Source: a bacterium (GTDB lineage: Bacteria; Actinomycetota; Acidimicrobiia; Acidimicrobiales; CATQHL01). Taken from it: DNA of 64,000 bases. Location: the NCBI GenBank assembly GCA_026708055.1, contig JAPOVS010000035.1, positions 36,743-100,742 on the forward strand. The letters are read 5' to 3'. Shown here piece by piece: positions 43,869 through 51,259 of this stretch. The notes beneath the pieces were generated by a model. That model worked only from the letters and a program-made list of their open reading frames with translations. It searched no databases and had not been told where the DNA came from. A program made the position numbers and the translations under genes. How positions within the stretch are numbered: the stretch's first letter is position 1; each line of letters opens with the position of its first letter.

Positions 43869-44669
43869 CTAGTTGTGCCGCGCCGTGTCGACCTCGCCCA
43901 GGGTGACGCCCGTGATGAGGTCGACGAGGTCTCGGGGCGTCGTCTCGGACAGGTCGCGGATCTCCCCGATCATGGCGCCGTGACGCATGACCACGACCCG
44001 GTCGCAGACCTCGAGCACGTCGTGCATGTTGTGGCTGATGAGCAGCACCGCCACTCCTTCGTGGCGAAGCCGCTTGATGAGACTCAGCACGAGCTCCGTC
44101 TGCTCGACACCTAGGGCGGCGGCGGGCTCGTCGAGCAGGACGATGTGATGGCCCCACAGCACCGCCCGCCCCACCGACACCGCCTGTCGTTGCCCGCCGG
44201 ACAGGTGGGTGACAGGGGTACGCACCGATGGGATCTCGATGTGCAGCCGGTTGAGGTTCTCTCGCGTGTCGCGTTCCATGCCGCGGCGGTCGAGCCAGCC
44301 GAGGGCGCGCAAGAGGGGGAACCGCGTCGGCTTCTCGCGGCCGAGAAACATGTTCGACGTGACATCGAGGACATCGACCAGCGCCAGGTCCTGATGCACC
44401 GTCTCGATGCCCAGGTCGCGTGCATCCTGTGGTTGTTCGATCTTCACCAGTTCCCCGTCGACGAGGATCGCGCCTTCGTCGAAATGCAGGCCACCGGAGA
44501 TGCAGTTGACGATCGTGCTCTTGCCAGCGCCGTTGTCGCCGAGCAGGCCGACCACCTCGCCGCGATCGACGGTGAAAGAGATGTCGCGCGCCGCCCGCAC
44601 CGCGCCGAAGGACTTGCTCACGCCGCGCAACTCGAGAGCGGGGGTCACTGCCGGCGCCGCAGTCGTCAT
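43869..44669 (-). CDS. Sugar-type ABC transporter ATP-binding protein
   Basis: A 266-residue single-domain ATPase. Walker A is GLLGDNGAGKSTIV, the signature is HLSGGQRQAVSVGRA, Walker B is IVLLDEPAAALG and the switch His is in LLISHNMHDVLEVCDRV. Ribose-type systems usually have a two-domain ATPase of about 500 residues; this single-domain form matches the FrcA-like group. It is the only ATPase near the permease (39887) and lipoprotein (38535) genes and most likely energises them, although it is on the opposite strand. Confidence 0.9.
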   Translation of the reverse strand: MTTAAPAVTPALELRGVSKSFGAVRAARDISFTVDRGEVVGLLGDNGAGKSTIVNCISGGLHFDEGAILVDGELVKIEQPQDARDLGIETVHQDLALVDVLDVTSNMFLGREKPTRFPLLRALGWLDRRGMERDTRENLNRLHIEIPSVRTPVTHLSGGQRQAVSVGRAVLWGHHIVLLDEPAAALGVEQTELVLSLIKRLRHEGVAVLLISHNMHDVLEVCDRVVVMRHGAMIGEIRDLSETTPRDLVDLITGVTLGEVDTARHN

Positions 44670-44727
44670 GGCTTCTGGAAGAAGGTGATGCCGATGTGGT
44701 GCACACCGACGGGATCGGTCGCCCCAT

Positions 44728-44797
44728 TCACCACGTCACGTAGCCCCCTCCGATGTTGATGGCCTGGCCCGTCAGCCTGGAAACGTTATCAAAGCGG
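44728..44797 (-). pseudogene. Remnant of an SDR C-terminus
   Basis: On the minus strand, the frame ending at TGA 44730-44728 reads NVSRLTGQAINIGGGYVTW, the typical last strand and C-terminus of short-chain dehydrogenases. Sequence further upstream in that frame has no SDR similarity and runs under the promoter of the DUF948 gene. This looks like the cut end of a gene at the border of the catabolic cluster. Confidence 0.55.
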
Positions 44798-44880
44798 ATC
44801 CCGCGCCAGTAGTGGGCCGACCGAACAATGTCCTGGCCGACACTCGATCCACCCCTCTCAGTCGCCGGGGACCCGGGGGG

Positions 44881-44886
44881 TATCCT
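44881..44886 (+). promoter_or_regulatory. -10 box TATCCT for the DUF948-alaS region
   Basis: TATCCT lies 56 nt before the 25-codon leader ORF at 44942 and about 130 nt before the DUF948 gene. A transcript would start near 44893. Confidence 0.4.
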
Positions 44887-44941
44887 TGGCGATCGCCCAA
44901 GGGTGACGGCCCAGGCAGCGGCTTTCTGAGGAGGTGCTGGC

Positions 44942-45019
44942 GTGTTCCGGGAGCCTTCGACTCTCTTGTCGCACGAGAGGTCCGGAGCCGTCGCGCCCGA
45001 GCGGAGGTCCGAATTGTGA
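44942..45019 (+). CDS. Possible 25-residue leader ORF coupled to the DUF948 gene
   Basis: GTG 44942 follows a strong GAGGAGG ribosome-binding site by 7 nt. The 25-residue frame (starting MFREPSTLLSHERSG) ends at TGA 45017-45019, overlapping the GTG start of the DUF948 gene at 45016. The strong ribosome-binding site and the GTGA-type overlap suggest real translation and coupling. It has no run of one regulatory amino acid, so classical attenuation is not indicated. Confidence 0.35.
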   Translation: MFREPSTLLSHERSGAVAPERRSEL

Positions 45020-45822
45020 GTGGTGGCGAGCTTGCCGTGGTTCTGGCCTGTGTGGCCTTGGTGGTGGCGGTGGCGGTCCTCGGTGCCGTGGGGGTCGGCA
45101 TCAGCCGGTCGCTGAAGGAGTTGCGCCGCCTGCTGGGTGAGATTCGCCGCGACCTGCTGCCCGCCGTGCGGCGCATCGAGGAGGCGTCGGGGAGGGTGAC
45201 CGGCGAGGTGCAGCGGGTCGGGGGGCTGCTGGACGTGGCCGAGGCGGTGTCCGAGAGGGCCGACTCTCTGTCGCGGGCGACATACCGGGCACTCGTGGAG
45301 CCGTTCGCCGCGGTCGCCTCGCTGTTGCGCCGCGCCGCCCCCTCCCGGCCCACCGCCGCCGGCGGCGGCGAGCCGCCCCCCACGGGTTCGGGCGACAGGG
45401 GCGCTGCCGCGGTCCCCAGAGCTTCGCGGCGGGCCCCCTGGGCGCGCCGCCTGGCCACGTATCTGCTGCGCGCCGGCTACCGGGCCGCCGCCGCGCTCAT
45501 CGGCGCCCGGTTGGCCGCCGCGCAGGTCCAGCAGCGCGGCGCGGCCGCCCGGCTGGCCGCCGCGCAGGTCCAGCAGCGTGGCGCGGCCGCCCGATCCGAC
45601 CGCCGGGGCACCACGACCCGCGGCGGGGGTGACGCTGGCGTCGGCGCTGCGTCCCGCGCTGCCGCCGGAGCGGGCCGCGAGACCGCCGCCGGCGACCCGA
45701 CCGGCCCGGCCCGCCAACTCGTCGAGTCGATCCGGGAGGTCACCCGCGAGATCTCCGAGGCCATGGAGGAGGGCCGCCAGGCTCTGCGCACCGCGCGCCG
45801 GACCGGCGGCCGGCCCGAGTAG
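45016..45822 (+). CDS. DUF948-domain membrane protein
   Basis: A 268-residue protein with one N-terminal membrane segment (LAVVLACVALVVAVAVLGAV, residues about 5-25) and a helical DUF948 domain (SLKELRRLLGEIRRDLLPAV, then a coiled-coil-like stretch to about residue 100). The second half is Ala/Arg/Gly-rich and contains a perfect internal duplication (ARLAAAQVQQRGAA twice) before a final helix (QLVESIREVTREISEAMEEG). GTG 45016 lies 8 nt after GGAGG. A DUF948 gene just before alaS is a conserved actinobacterial arrangement. The function of the family is unknown. Confidence 0.75.
   Translation: MSGGELAVVLACVALVVAVAVLGAVGVGISRSLKELRRLLGEIRRDLLPAVRRIEEASGRVTGEVQRVGGLLDVAEAVSERADSLSRATYRALVEPFAAVASLLRRAAPSRPTAAGGGEPPPTGSGDRGAAAVPRASRRAPWARRLATYLLRAGYRAAAALIGARLAAAQVQQRGAAARLAAAQVQQRGAAARSDRRGTTTRGGGDAGVGAASRAAAGAGRETAAGDPTGPARQLVESIREVTREISEAMEEGRQALRTARRTGGRPE
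45505..45588 (+). repeat. 42-bp tandem duplication inside the DUF948 gene
   Basis: Units 45505-45546 and 45547-45588 differ at only two positions (TTG/CTG and CGC/CGT codons), so the duplication is recent. It adds 14 residues in frame. Confidence 0.9.
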
Positions 45823-45843
45823 CACCTTCGGTCCCTCGGGCAA

Positions 45844-45849
45844 TACCCT
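45844..45849 (+). promoter_or_regulatory. -10 box TACCCT upstream of alaS
   Basis: TACCCT lies 56 nt before the alaS ATG. The leader has no clear Shine-Dalgarno sequence and no T-box-like elements. Confidence 0.35.
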
Positions 45850-45905
45850 CGACCCGGAATCCTGCTCCCCGGAGCGGGCCGCACGAACGACCCCAGCCCC
45901 ACGCC

Positions 45906-48500
45906 ATGTCTGGAACCACAGCACGCGAGCTGCGCAGCATCTTCACCGGCTTCTTCGCCGAGCGCGACCACACGGTCGTCCCCTCGGCCAGCCTGATTCC
46001 CTACGACCCTACGCTGCTGTTCACCGTCGCCGGGATGGTGCCGTTCAAGTCCTATTTCGTGGGAACCGAACCGTCGCCCTACAAGCGGGCCACGACGGTG
46101 CAGAAGTGCGTGCGCGCCGGCGGCAAGCAGAACGACCTCGACGAGATCGGCCGCACCCGCCGGCACCTCAGCTTCTTCGAGATGCTCGGCAACTTCAGCT
46201 TCGGCGACTACTTCAAGGAGGACGCCATCGCCTGGGCCTGGGAGCTCGCCACCGAGCGCCTCGGGTTCGACCCCGAGCGGCTCTGGATCACGGTCCACCT
46301 CAGCGACGACGAGGCCGCCGAGATCTGGCATGACGCCGTGGGCGTGCCCGCCGAGCGGATCCAGCGACTGGACGAGGACAACTTCTGGCGCATGGGTGAC
46401 ACCGGCCCCTGCGGGCCGTGCTCGGAGATCTTCTTCGACAAGGGCGAGGCGTACGGGCCCGGCGGCGGGCCGGCGCACGGCGGCGACGAGCGCTACGTGG
46501 AGTTCTGGAACCTGGTGTTCATGCAGTTCGAGCAGCAGGCCGACGGCTCGATGGTTCCCCTGCCCAGACCCAGCATCGACACCGGCGCCGGTCTGGAGCG
46601 GGTCCTGACCCTGCTGCAGGGAGTGGACTCGGTCTTCGAGATCGACGAGATGGCGCGGTTGGTCGCCAAGGCCTCCGAACTTTCCGGTGTGCGGCTCGGC
46701 GATTCCGAATCCTCCGACGTGTCGCTGCGCATCCTCGCCGAGCACGCCCGCACGATGGCGTTCCTCATCGGCGACGGCGTTTTCCCGTCCAACTCCGAGC
46801 GCGGCCACGTGCTGCGCCGGATTATGCGCCGCGCCATCCGTCACGCCTACCTGCTGGGTGTGAACAGCGTCGTGACCCCCCTCCTGGTGGACGAGGTGGT
46901 CGAGATCATGGGCCATGATTACCCCGAACTGCTCGGCAACCACGCCTTCATCCGCGACGTCACCGAACGGGAGGAGGTGCGCTTCCGGGAGACCCTCGGG
47001 AAGGGCTCGGTGCTGCTGGACGAGGCGCTGGCGGGCCTCGAGGCGGGCGAGCCGCTGGGGGGCGGCGTGACGTTCCTGCTGCACGACACCTACGGATTCC
47101 CCTTCGAGGTGACCGAGGAGATCGCCCGCGAGCGAGGCGTGGAGTTGGACAGCGAGGGGTTCGAGGCCGAACTGGACCAGCAGCGTCGCCGGGCCCGGGA
47201 GGACTTCGCCGCTCGCTCCACCGCGGCCTCCGATCTGAGCGTCTACCTGGAGGTGCTGGAGGAGTTCGGCGAGACCGAGTTTGTGGGCCGAGACCGCGAC
47301 GAGTCAACCGGGCGGGTGCTGGTGGTGACCGAACTGGGCGTCGTGTTGGACCGCACCCCGTTCTACGCCGAGGCCGGCGGGCAGATCGGCGACACCGGCA
47401 ACCTCTACCTGGACGGGAGCGACGAGGCGCTGCCGGTCAGCGACACCACCTACGTGGTGACGGGCCTGCACCTGCACCACGTCGAAGGTGCGATGGGCCG
47501 GCTGCGGCCCGGCCAGAGCGTGCGTGCGGTCATCGACGGCCGGCGGCGGGCCGGTATCCGTCGTCACCACACCGGCACGCACATCCTGCACTGGGCGCTG
47601 CGAGAGGTGCTGGGCACGCACGTCAAGCAGCAGGGGTCGCTGGTGGCGCCCGACCGGCTGCGTTTCGACTTCAGCCACTACAGCGGCCTCAGCGGCGACG
47701 AGATCGCCGCCATCGAAGACGTCGCGAACGCCGAGATCCTCGACAACCCGGCGTGCCGGCACTACGAGACCTCGATGGAGGAGGCCAAGGCGGCGGGAGC
47801 GATCGCCTTCTTCGGCGACAAGTACGGCGACACCGTGCGGGTGCTGGAGGCCGGCCCCAACTCCATCGAACTCTGCGGCGGCACCCACGTGCGGGCGCTC
47901 GGCGACATCGGGCCGCTGAAGATCATCTCGGAAGGATCGATCGGGTCGAACATCCGTCGCCTCGAGGCTGTGTGCGGCCACGGCCCGATCCAGCGGCTGC
48001 GCCGCGCCGAATCACGGCTGGACGAGGCTGCCGGCGTGCTGGGCGTGCCGCCCGAGGAGGTTGTGGAGGGCGCGGGACGCTGGGCGGGCGAGTTGAAGGC
48101 CCTCCGGGACGAGTTGAAGGGCCTGCGGCGGCAGGCGGCCGGCGACCGGGCCGGCGACCTGGCCGCAGCGGCCGACGGCGGCTTGGTGGTGGCCCGCATC
48201 GACGGCGTCGACCGCAACGAGTTGCGCGACCTGGCCGTCACGGTGCGCGACCGCGACGGCGTGACAGGGGTGGTTCTGGCGACCGCGCCGGCGAGCGGCG
48301 GCGTGGCGTTCGTGTCCGCGGTGGTGCCCGGCGCCGGCTGGCACGCCTCGGACCTGCTGGGCGACGCCCTCAAGCTGGTCGGCGGGGGAGGGGGCCGCAA
48401 TCCCGACTTCGCCACGGCCGGCGGCAAGGACGCCGCAAACCTCGACGCGGCCCTGGACCTGGTGCGTCGGGCGGCTGCAACTCAGCGGGACAACGTCTGA
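45906..48500 (+). CDS. alaS: Alanyl-tRNA synthetase
   Basis: Class II synthetase that charges tRNA-Ala, with its own editing domain. The 864-residue product contains RSIFTGFFAERDHTVVPSAS, the motif-2 region RRHLSFFEMLGNFSFGDYF, GAGLERVLTLLQGVDSVFE, the editing-site zinc motif HHTGTHILHWALREVLG (HxxxH) with CGGTHVRALGDIGPLKI, and a C-terminal DHHA1-like domain. Length is normal. It lies after the DUF948 gene as in other actinobacteria. Confidence 0.96.
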   Translation: MSGTTARELRSIFTGFFAERDHTVVPSASLIPYDPTLLFTVAGMVPFKSYFVGTEPSPYKRATTVQKCVRAGGKQNDLDEIGRTRRHLSFFEMLGNFSFGDYFKEDAIAWAWELATERLGFDPERLWITVHLSDDEAAEIWHDAVGVPAERIQRLDEDNFWRMGDTGPCGPCSEIFFDKGEAYGPGGGPAHGGDERYVEFWNLVFMQFEQQADGSMVPLPRPSIDTGAGLERVLTLLQGVDSVFEIDEMARLVAKASELSGVRLGDSESSDVSLRILAEHARTMAFLIGDGVFPSNSERGHVLRRIMRRAIRHAYLLGVNSVVTPLLVDEVVEIMGHDYPELLGNHAFIRDVTEREEVRFRETLGKGSVLLDEALAGLEAGEPLGGGVTFLLHDTYGFPFEVTEEIARERGVELDSEGFEAELDQQRRRAREDFAARSTAASDLSVYLEVLEEFGETEFVGRDRDESTGRVLVVTELGVVLDRTPFYAEAGGQIGDTGNLYLDGSDEALPVSDTTYVVTGLHLHHVEGAMGRLRPGQSVRAVIDGRRRAGIRRHHTGTHILHWALREVLGTHVKQQGSLVAPDRLRFDFSHYSGLSGDEIAAIEDVANAEILDNPACRHYETSMEEAKAAGAIAFFGDKYGDTVRVLEAGPNSIELCGGTHVRALGDIGPLKIISEGSIGSNIRRLEAVCGHGPIQRLRRAESRLDEAAGVLGVPPEEVVEGAGRWAGELKALRDELKGLRRQAAGDRAGDLAAAADGGLVVARIDGVDRNELRDLAVTVRDRDGVTGVVLATAPASGGVAFVSAVVPGAGWHASDLLGDALKLVGGGGGRNPDFATAGGKDAANLDAALDLVRRAAATQRDNV

Positions 48501-48509
48501 GCCCTCGTT

Positions 48510-48635
48510 CGTCGTTCCGGCGGAAGCCGGAACCCAGGGATCGGCACGGCCCCGAACCTCGACACCGGTCGGACCGCCGGAGAATGGATTCCGGCCCCGG
48601 ATCGAGTCCGGGGCAGGCTCTGCACCGGAATGACG
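48510..48635 (+). repeat. Inverted-repeat element (MITE/REP-like)
   Basis: A 126-bp element with ends CGTCGTTCCGG and CCGGAATGACG, inverted repeats differing at one of 11 positions. Inside are further palindromes (TTCCGGCGGAAGCCGGAA; CCCCGGATCGAGTCCGGGG). The 'GTCATTCCGG' end type recurs as dispersed non-coding repeats in many bacteria. It fills the gap between convergent alaS and aroE and could also act as a bidirectional terminator. Confidence 0.7.
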
Positions 48636-48666
48636 GGTGGCTCCAGAGCGTTGCCTCCCGGCCCGG

Positions 48667-49515
48667 TCAGCGGAGCGCCAGGGCCTGCTTCGTGGCCTCC
48701 ACCATGGCGTCGACCGGCGCGTCGGTGCCGGTCCACAGCTGGAAGGCCCGGGCAGCCTGGTGCACCAGCATGCGCACGCCGTTGAAGGCGCGCAGACCGC
48801 GCTCCCGCGCCGCGGCCAGCAGGGCCGTCTCGGCCGGCTCGTAGACGAGGTCCACGAGTAGCTGGTCGGGCCGCAGCAGCTCCGGATCCAGGGGCATCGC
48901 GGCGCCGCTGTGGCCGCGCATCCCCAGCGGGGTGGCGTTGACGACGAGATCGAAGCCGCCCACCTCGCCCGGCTCGGCGACACGCCCCCGATCTCCCGCC
49001 AGCGCGGTGGCGATCACGGCGTTCGGGGCGGTGCGGTTCACGATCGCGACCTCCACCGCCCCGGCGTCGGCCAGCGCCAGGGTCACCGCCCTGGCGGCGC
49101 CGCCGGCGCCGAGCACCACGCAGCGAGTTCCCGCCGGCGACCAGCCGGCCTCATCAGCCAGGGCGTCCACGAAGCCACCGCCGTCGGTGTTGTGGCCCAC
49201 CAGCCGCTCGCCGTGGCGTGCCACGCAATTCACGGCGCCCAGCAGGCGCGCCGCGGGCGAGAGATCGTCGACCGCGGCGGCGACCGCCGCCTTGTGCGGC
49301 ATCGTGACGGAGAGGCCCTCGATCCCTAGCGCCCGCGCCCCCGCCAGCGCATCGGGCACCCGCCCTTCGGGCACCTCGCAGGCCAGGAACACCCAATCCA
49401 GCCCGCAGGCGGCGAACGCGGCGTTGTGGATGACCGGCGACAGCGAGTGGCGGACCGGGTCGCCGATCACGATCGCCAGGCGGGTGTGGCTGCTGAGGCC
49501 GGCCGGTTGTGTCAT
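48667..49515 (-). CDS. aroE: Shikimate dehydrogenase
   Basis: NADP-dependent reduction of 3-dehydroshikimate to shikimate in aromatic amino acid synthesis. The 282-residue product has GDPVRHSLSPVIHNAAF, SVTMPHKAAVAAAVDD with the catalytic Lys, GHNTDGGGFVDAL with the substrate-binding Asp, the NADP loop VLGAGGAARAVTLAL and VNATPLGM. The ATG at 49515 shares one base with the mltG stop (TGATG). The frame continues open far upstream over mltG, but that part is not AroE. Other shikimate genes (aroK-aroB, aroQ) lie on the other strand 2 kb away. Confidence 0.94.
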   Translation of the reverse strand: MTQPAGLSSHTRLAIVIGDPVRHSLSPVIHNAAFAACGLDWVFLACEVPEGRVPDALAGARALGIEGLSVTMPHKAAVAAAVDDLSPAARLLGAVNCVARHGERLVGHNTDGGGFVDALADEAGWSPAGTRCVVLGAGGAARAVTLALADAGAVEVAIVNRTAPNAVIATALAGDRGRVAEPGEVGGFDLVVNATPLGMRGHSGAAMPLDPELLRPDQLLVDLVYEPAETALLAAARERGLRAFNGVRMLVHQAARAFQLWTGTDAPVDAMVEATKQALALR

Positions 49516-50762
49516 CAGAACACCCCCCGGGCGCGGGCGTCGGCCGCCCGCACCAGGAACTCGTCGTAGTCCTCGGTGAAGAACAGTGTGCCGTCCCTCT
49601 CGACGAGTACGAAGTACAACCACTCTCCCGGCTCGGGGTTCATGGCAGCGGCCAGCGACTCCCGGCCGGGCGCGGCGATCGGCGTCGGCGGCAGGCCCGA
49701 GAACCTGCGGGTGTTGTAGGGCGAGTCCACGTCGAGGTCTGTGAGCGTCAGCGAGCTCTTGCGCCGGCCGATGGCGTACAGCACGGTGGCGTCCATCTGC
49801 AGGGGCATGCCGGCATTGAGGCGGTTGTAGATGACCCGCGCCACCTTCGGGCGGTCCTCGGAGCGCGCCGCCTCCGCTTCCACGATCGAGGCGGCCACCA
49901 GCAGCTGGTAGGGCGTGAGGCCGATGCGCTCGAGGGCGTCGTCGTAGCCGACCTGGGCTGCGACGGTGTCGAACTGCTCCACCATCCGTCGCAGGAGGGC
50001 GCGCTCGTCGCTCACGCCCGCTTCGTCCACCTGGTAGGTGTCGGGGAACAGGACGCCTTCGAGGCTGTCGATCCCGACGGGCATGTACCGGGACCGGATC
50101 TGCCCGTCGCTGAGCGCGGCCTGCAGCTCGGCGGGGTCGAACTCCGGCAGGGAGTCCAGCAGCCGGTCGGCGATCTCGCCGAGCCACAGACCTTCGGGAA
50201 TCGTGATGCTCTCGAAGGCCGGCGGGATCGGCCCAGCCTCCAGGATGGCCCGGGCCTGATCCACCGACATGTTCTCGGCGAAGTAGTAATCCCCGGCCTG
50301 GAGGCTCTCTGCGTCGCGCCACCAGAGGCGGGCGATAGTGGCGTTGGCCACGACGCCCTCGTTGGCCAGGATCCTGGCGATGTCATTGACGCCGGCGCCG
50401 TTGGGGATCTCCACCAGGAAGCGGCCCTGCGGCTCGCCCGGCGGGTCGAGCTGGCGCTGCAACCACGAGTTGCCCCACCAGTAGGCGCCGCCGAGCACGA
50501 GCGCCAAGCCGCCCGCCAGCACCAGCAGGCGCCGCCAGAACCCCCAGGGGCGCCGGAAGCGGGTCCAGGCGTCGTCGCCGAAGAACAGGGCCTCGTCCTC
50601 GGCGATCGCCTCGGGGTCCAGGAGCATGTCGCCGGGAGCGGGATCGAGTTGGGCCCCGGCGTCCGGAACCGGTGGGGTCACCGTGGGCGGCACCGGGGCG
50701 GCATCAGCGGCCTCGCCGGGGAGGAGCGGGTCGATCCCGGGCGAGTCGCGATCGCTGTTCAC
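49515..50762 (-). CDS. mltG: Endolytic murein transglycosylase MltG (YceG-like)
   Basis: Membrane-anchored enzyme that cleaves nascent peptidoglycan glycan strands. The 415-residue product has a Pro/Asp-rich cytoplasmic N-terminus (about 95 residues), one membrane segment (LLVLAGGLALVLGGAYWWG), a LysM-like subdomain (FLVEIPNGAGVNDIARIL) and the catalytic YceG domain with LLVAASIVEAEAARSEDRP (catalytic Glu) and SPYNTRRFSGLPPTPIAAPG. GTG 50762 overlaps the ruvX stop (GTGA). aroE follows directly, giving the order ruvX-mltG-aroE. Confidence 0.93.
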   Translation of the reverse strand: MNSDRDSPGIDPLLPGEAADAAPVPPTVTPPVPDAGAQLDPAPGDMLLDPEAIAEDEALFFGDDAWTRFRRPWGFWRRLLVLAGGLALVLGGAYWWGNSWLQRQLDPPGEPQGRFLVEIPNGAGVNDIARILANEGVVANATIARLWWRDAESLQAGDYYFAENMSVDQARAILEAGPIPPAFESITIPEGLWLGEIADRLLDSLPEFDPAELQAALSDGQIRSRYMPVGIDSLEGVLFPDTYQVDEAGVSDERALLRRMVEQFDTVAAQVGYDDALERIGLTPYQLLVAASIVEAEAARSEDRPKVARVIYNRLNAGMPLQMDATVLYAIGRRKSSLTLTDLDVDSPYNTRRFSGLPPTPIAAPGRESLAAAMNPEPGEWLYFVLVERDGTLFFTEDYDEFLVRAADARARGVF

Positions 50763-51190
50763 GTGGTCGGGGGTTCGTGGCGGCGGGCATCCAGCCAGGA
50801 CTGCAGCAGCACGGCAGCAGCCACCATGTCCACCACCTGGCGCCGCTTGGATCCGCGCACCTCGCCCATGTCGAGGTGCTGCTCGGCCGCGGCGGTGCTG
50901 AAGCGCTCGTCGTAGGTTTCCACCGGGACCCCGACCGCCGGTGCCAGCCGCGCGATCTCGGCGCGGGCGGCGCGGGCGGCCGGACCCATGGATCCGTCCA
51001 GCGAGATCGGGAGCCCCACCACGACCACCGCCACGTTGCGCTCGGCCACCACCTCGGCGATGGCGGCGTGGTCCTGGGCCTCCGACCCGGTCCGTTCCAG
51101 GACCTCGAGAGGCGTGGCGATGCGGCCCTCGGAGTCGCTCAGCGCCAGCCCCACCCTGCGTGTCCCCAGGTCGACGCCCAACGCTCGCAC
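50759..51190 (-). CDS. ruvX: Holliday junction resolvase-like protein RuvX (YqgF)
   Basis: RNase-H-fold nuclease, 143 residues, linked to rRNA processing and recombination. The acidic site residues are visible in GVDLGTRRVGLALSD, VVGLPISLDG and VETYDERFST, with a final Asp in QVVDMVAAAVLLQ. GTG 51190 lies 7 nt after a TACCGT box, implying a leaderless mRNA. It heads the ruvX-mltG-aroE operon, divergent from aroKB. Confidence 0.93.
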   Translation of the reverse strand: MRALGVDLGTRRVGLALSDSEGRIATPLEVLERTGSEAQDHAAIAEVVAERNVAVVVVGLPISLDGSMGPAARAARAEIARLAPAVGVPVETYDERFSTAAAEQHLDMGEVRGSKRRQVVDMVAAAVLLQSWLDARRHEPPTT

Positions 51191-51197
51191 GTACCCG

Positions 51198-51203
51198 ACG
51201 GTA
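51198..51203 (-). promoter_or_regulatory. -10 box TACCGT, leaderless start of ruvX
   Basis: Reads 51203 to 51198 on the minus strand, 7 nt before GTG 51190. Confidence 0.45.
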
Positions 51204-51246
51204 CCGCTTCGGGACGCCGCTGCCGGGGAGGGTGGGGCGGTACCGG

Positions 51247-51252
51247 TAGCCT
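51247..51252 (+). promoter_or_regulatory. -10 box TAGCCT, leaderless start of aroKB
   Basis: TAGCCT ends 7 nt before GTG 51260. With the ruvX box it forms a compact 69-nt divergent promoter region. Confidence 0.5.
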
Positions 51253-51259
51253 CGGATCC

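Noticed and set aside
42150..44727. Long minus-strand frame (570 codons) covering both the ATPase and SDR genes
   Set aside because: It is out of frame with both; the ATPase and SDR motifs are in other frames, and this one reads as Arg-rich low complexity.
45855..45905. T-box or other riboswitch in the alaS leader
   Set aside because: The leader is only about 50 nt, with no specifier loop, T-box sequence or terminator/antiterminator pair.
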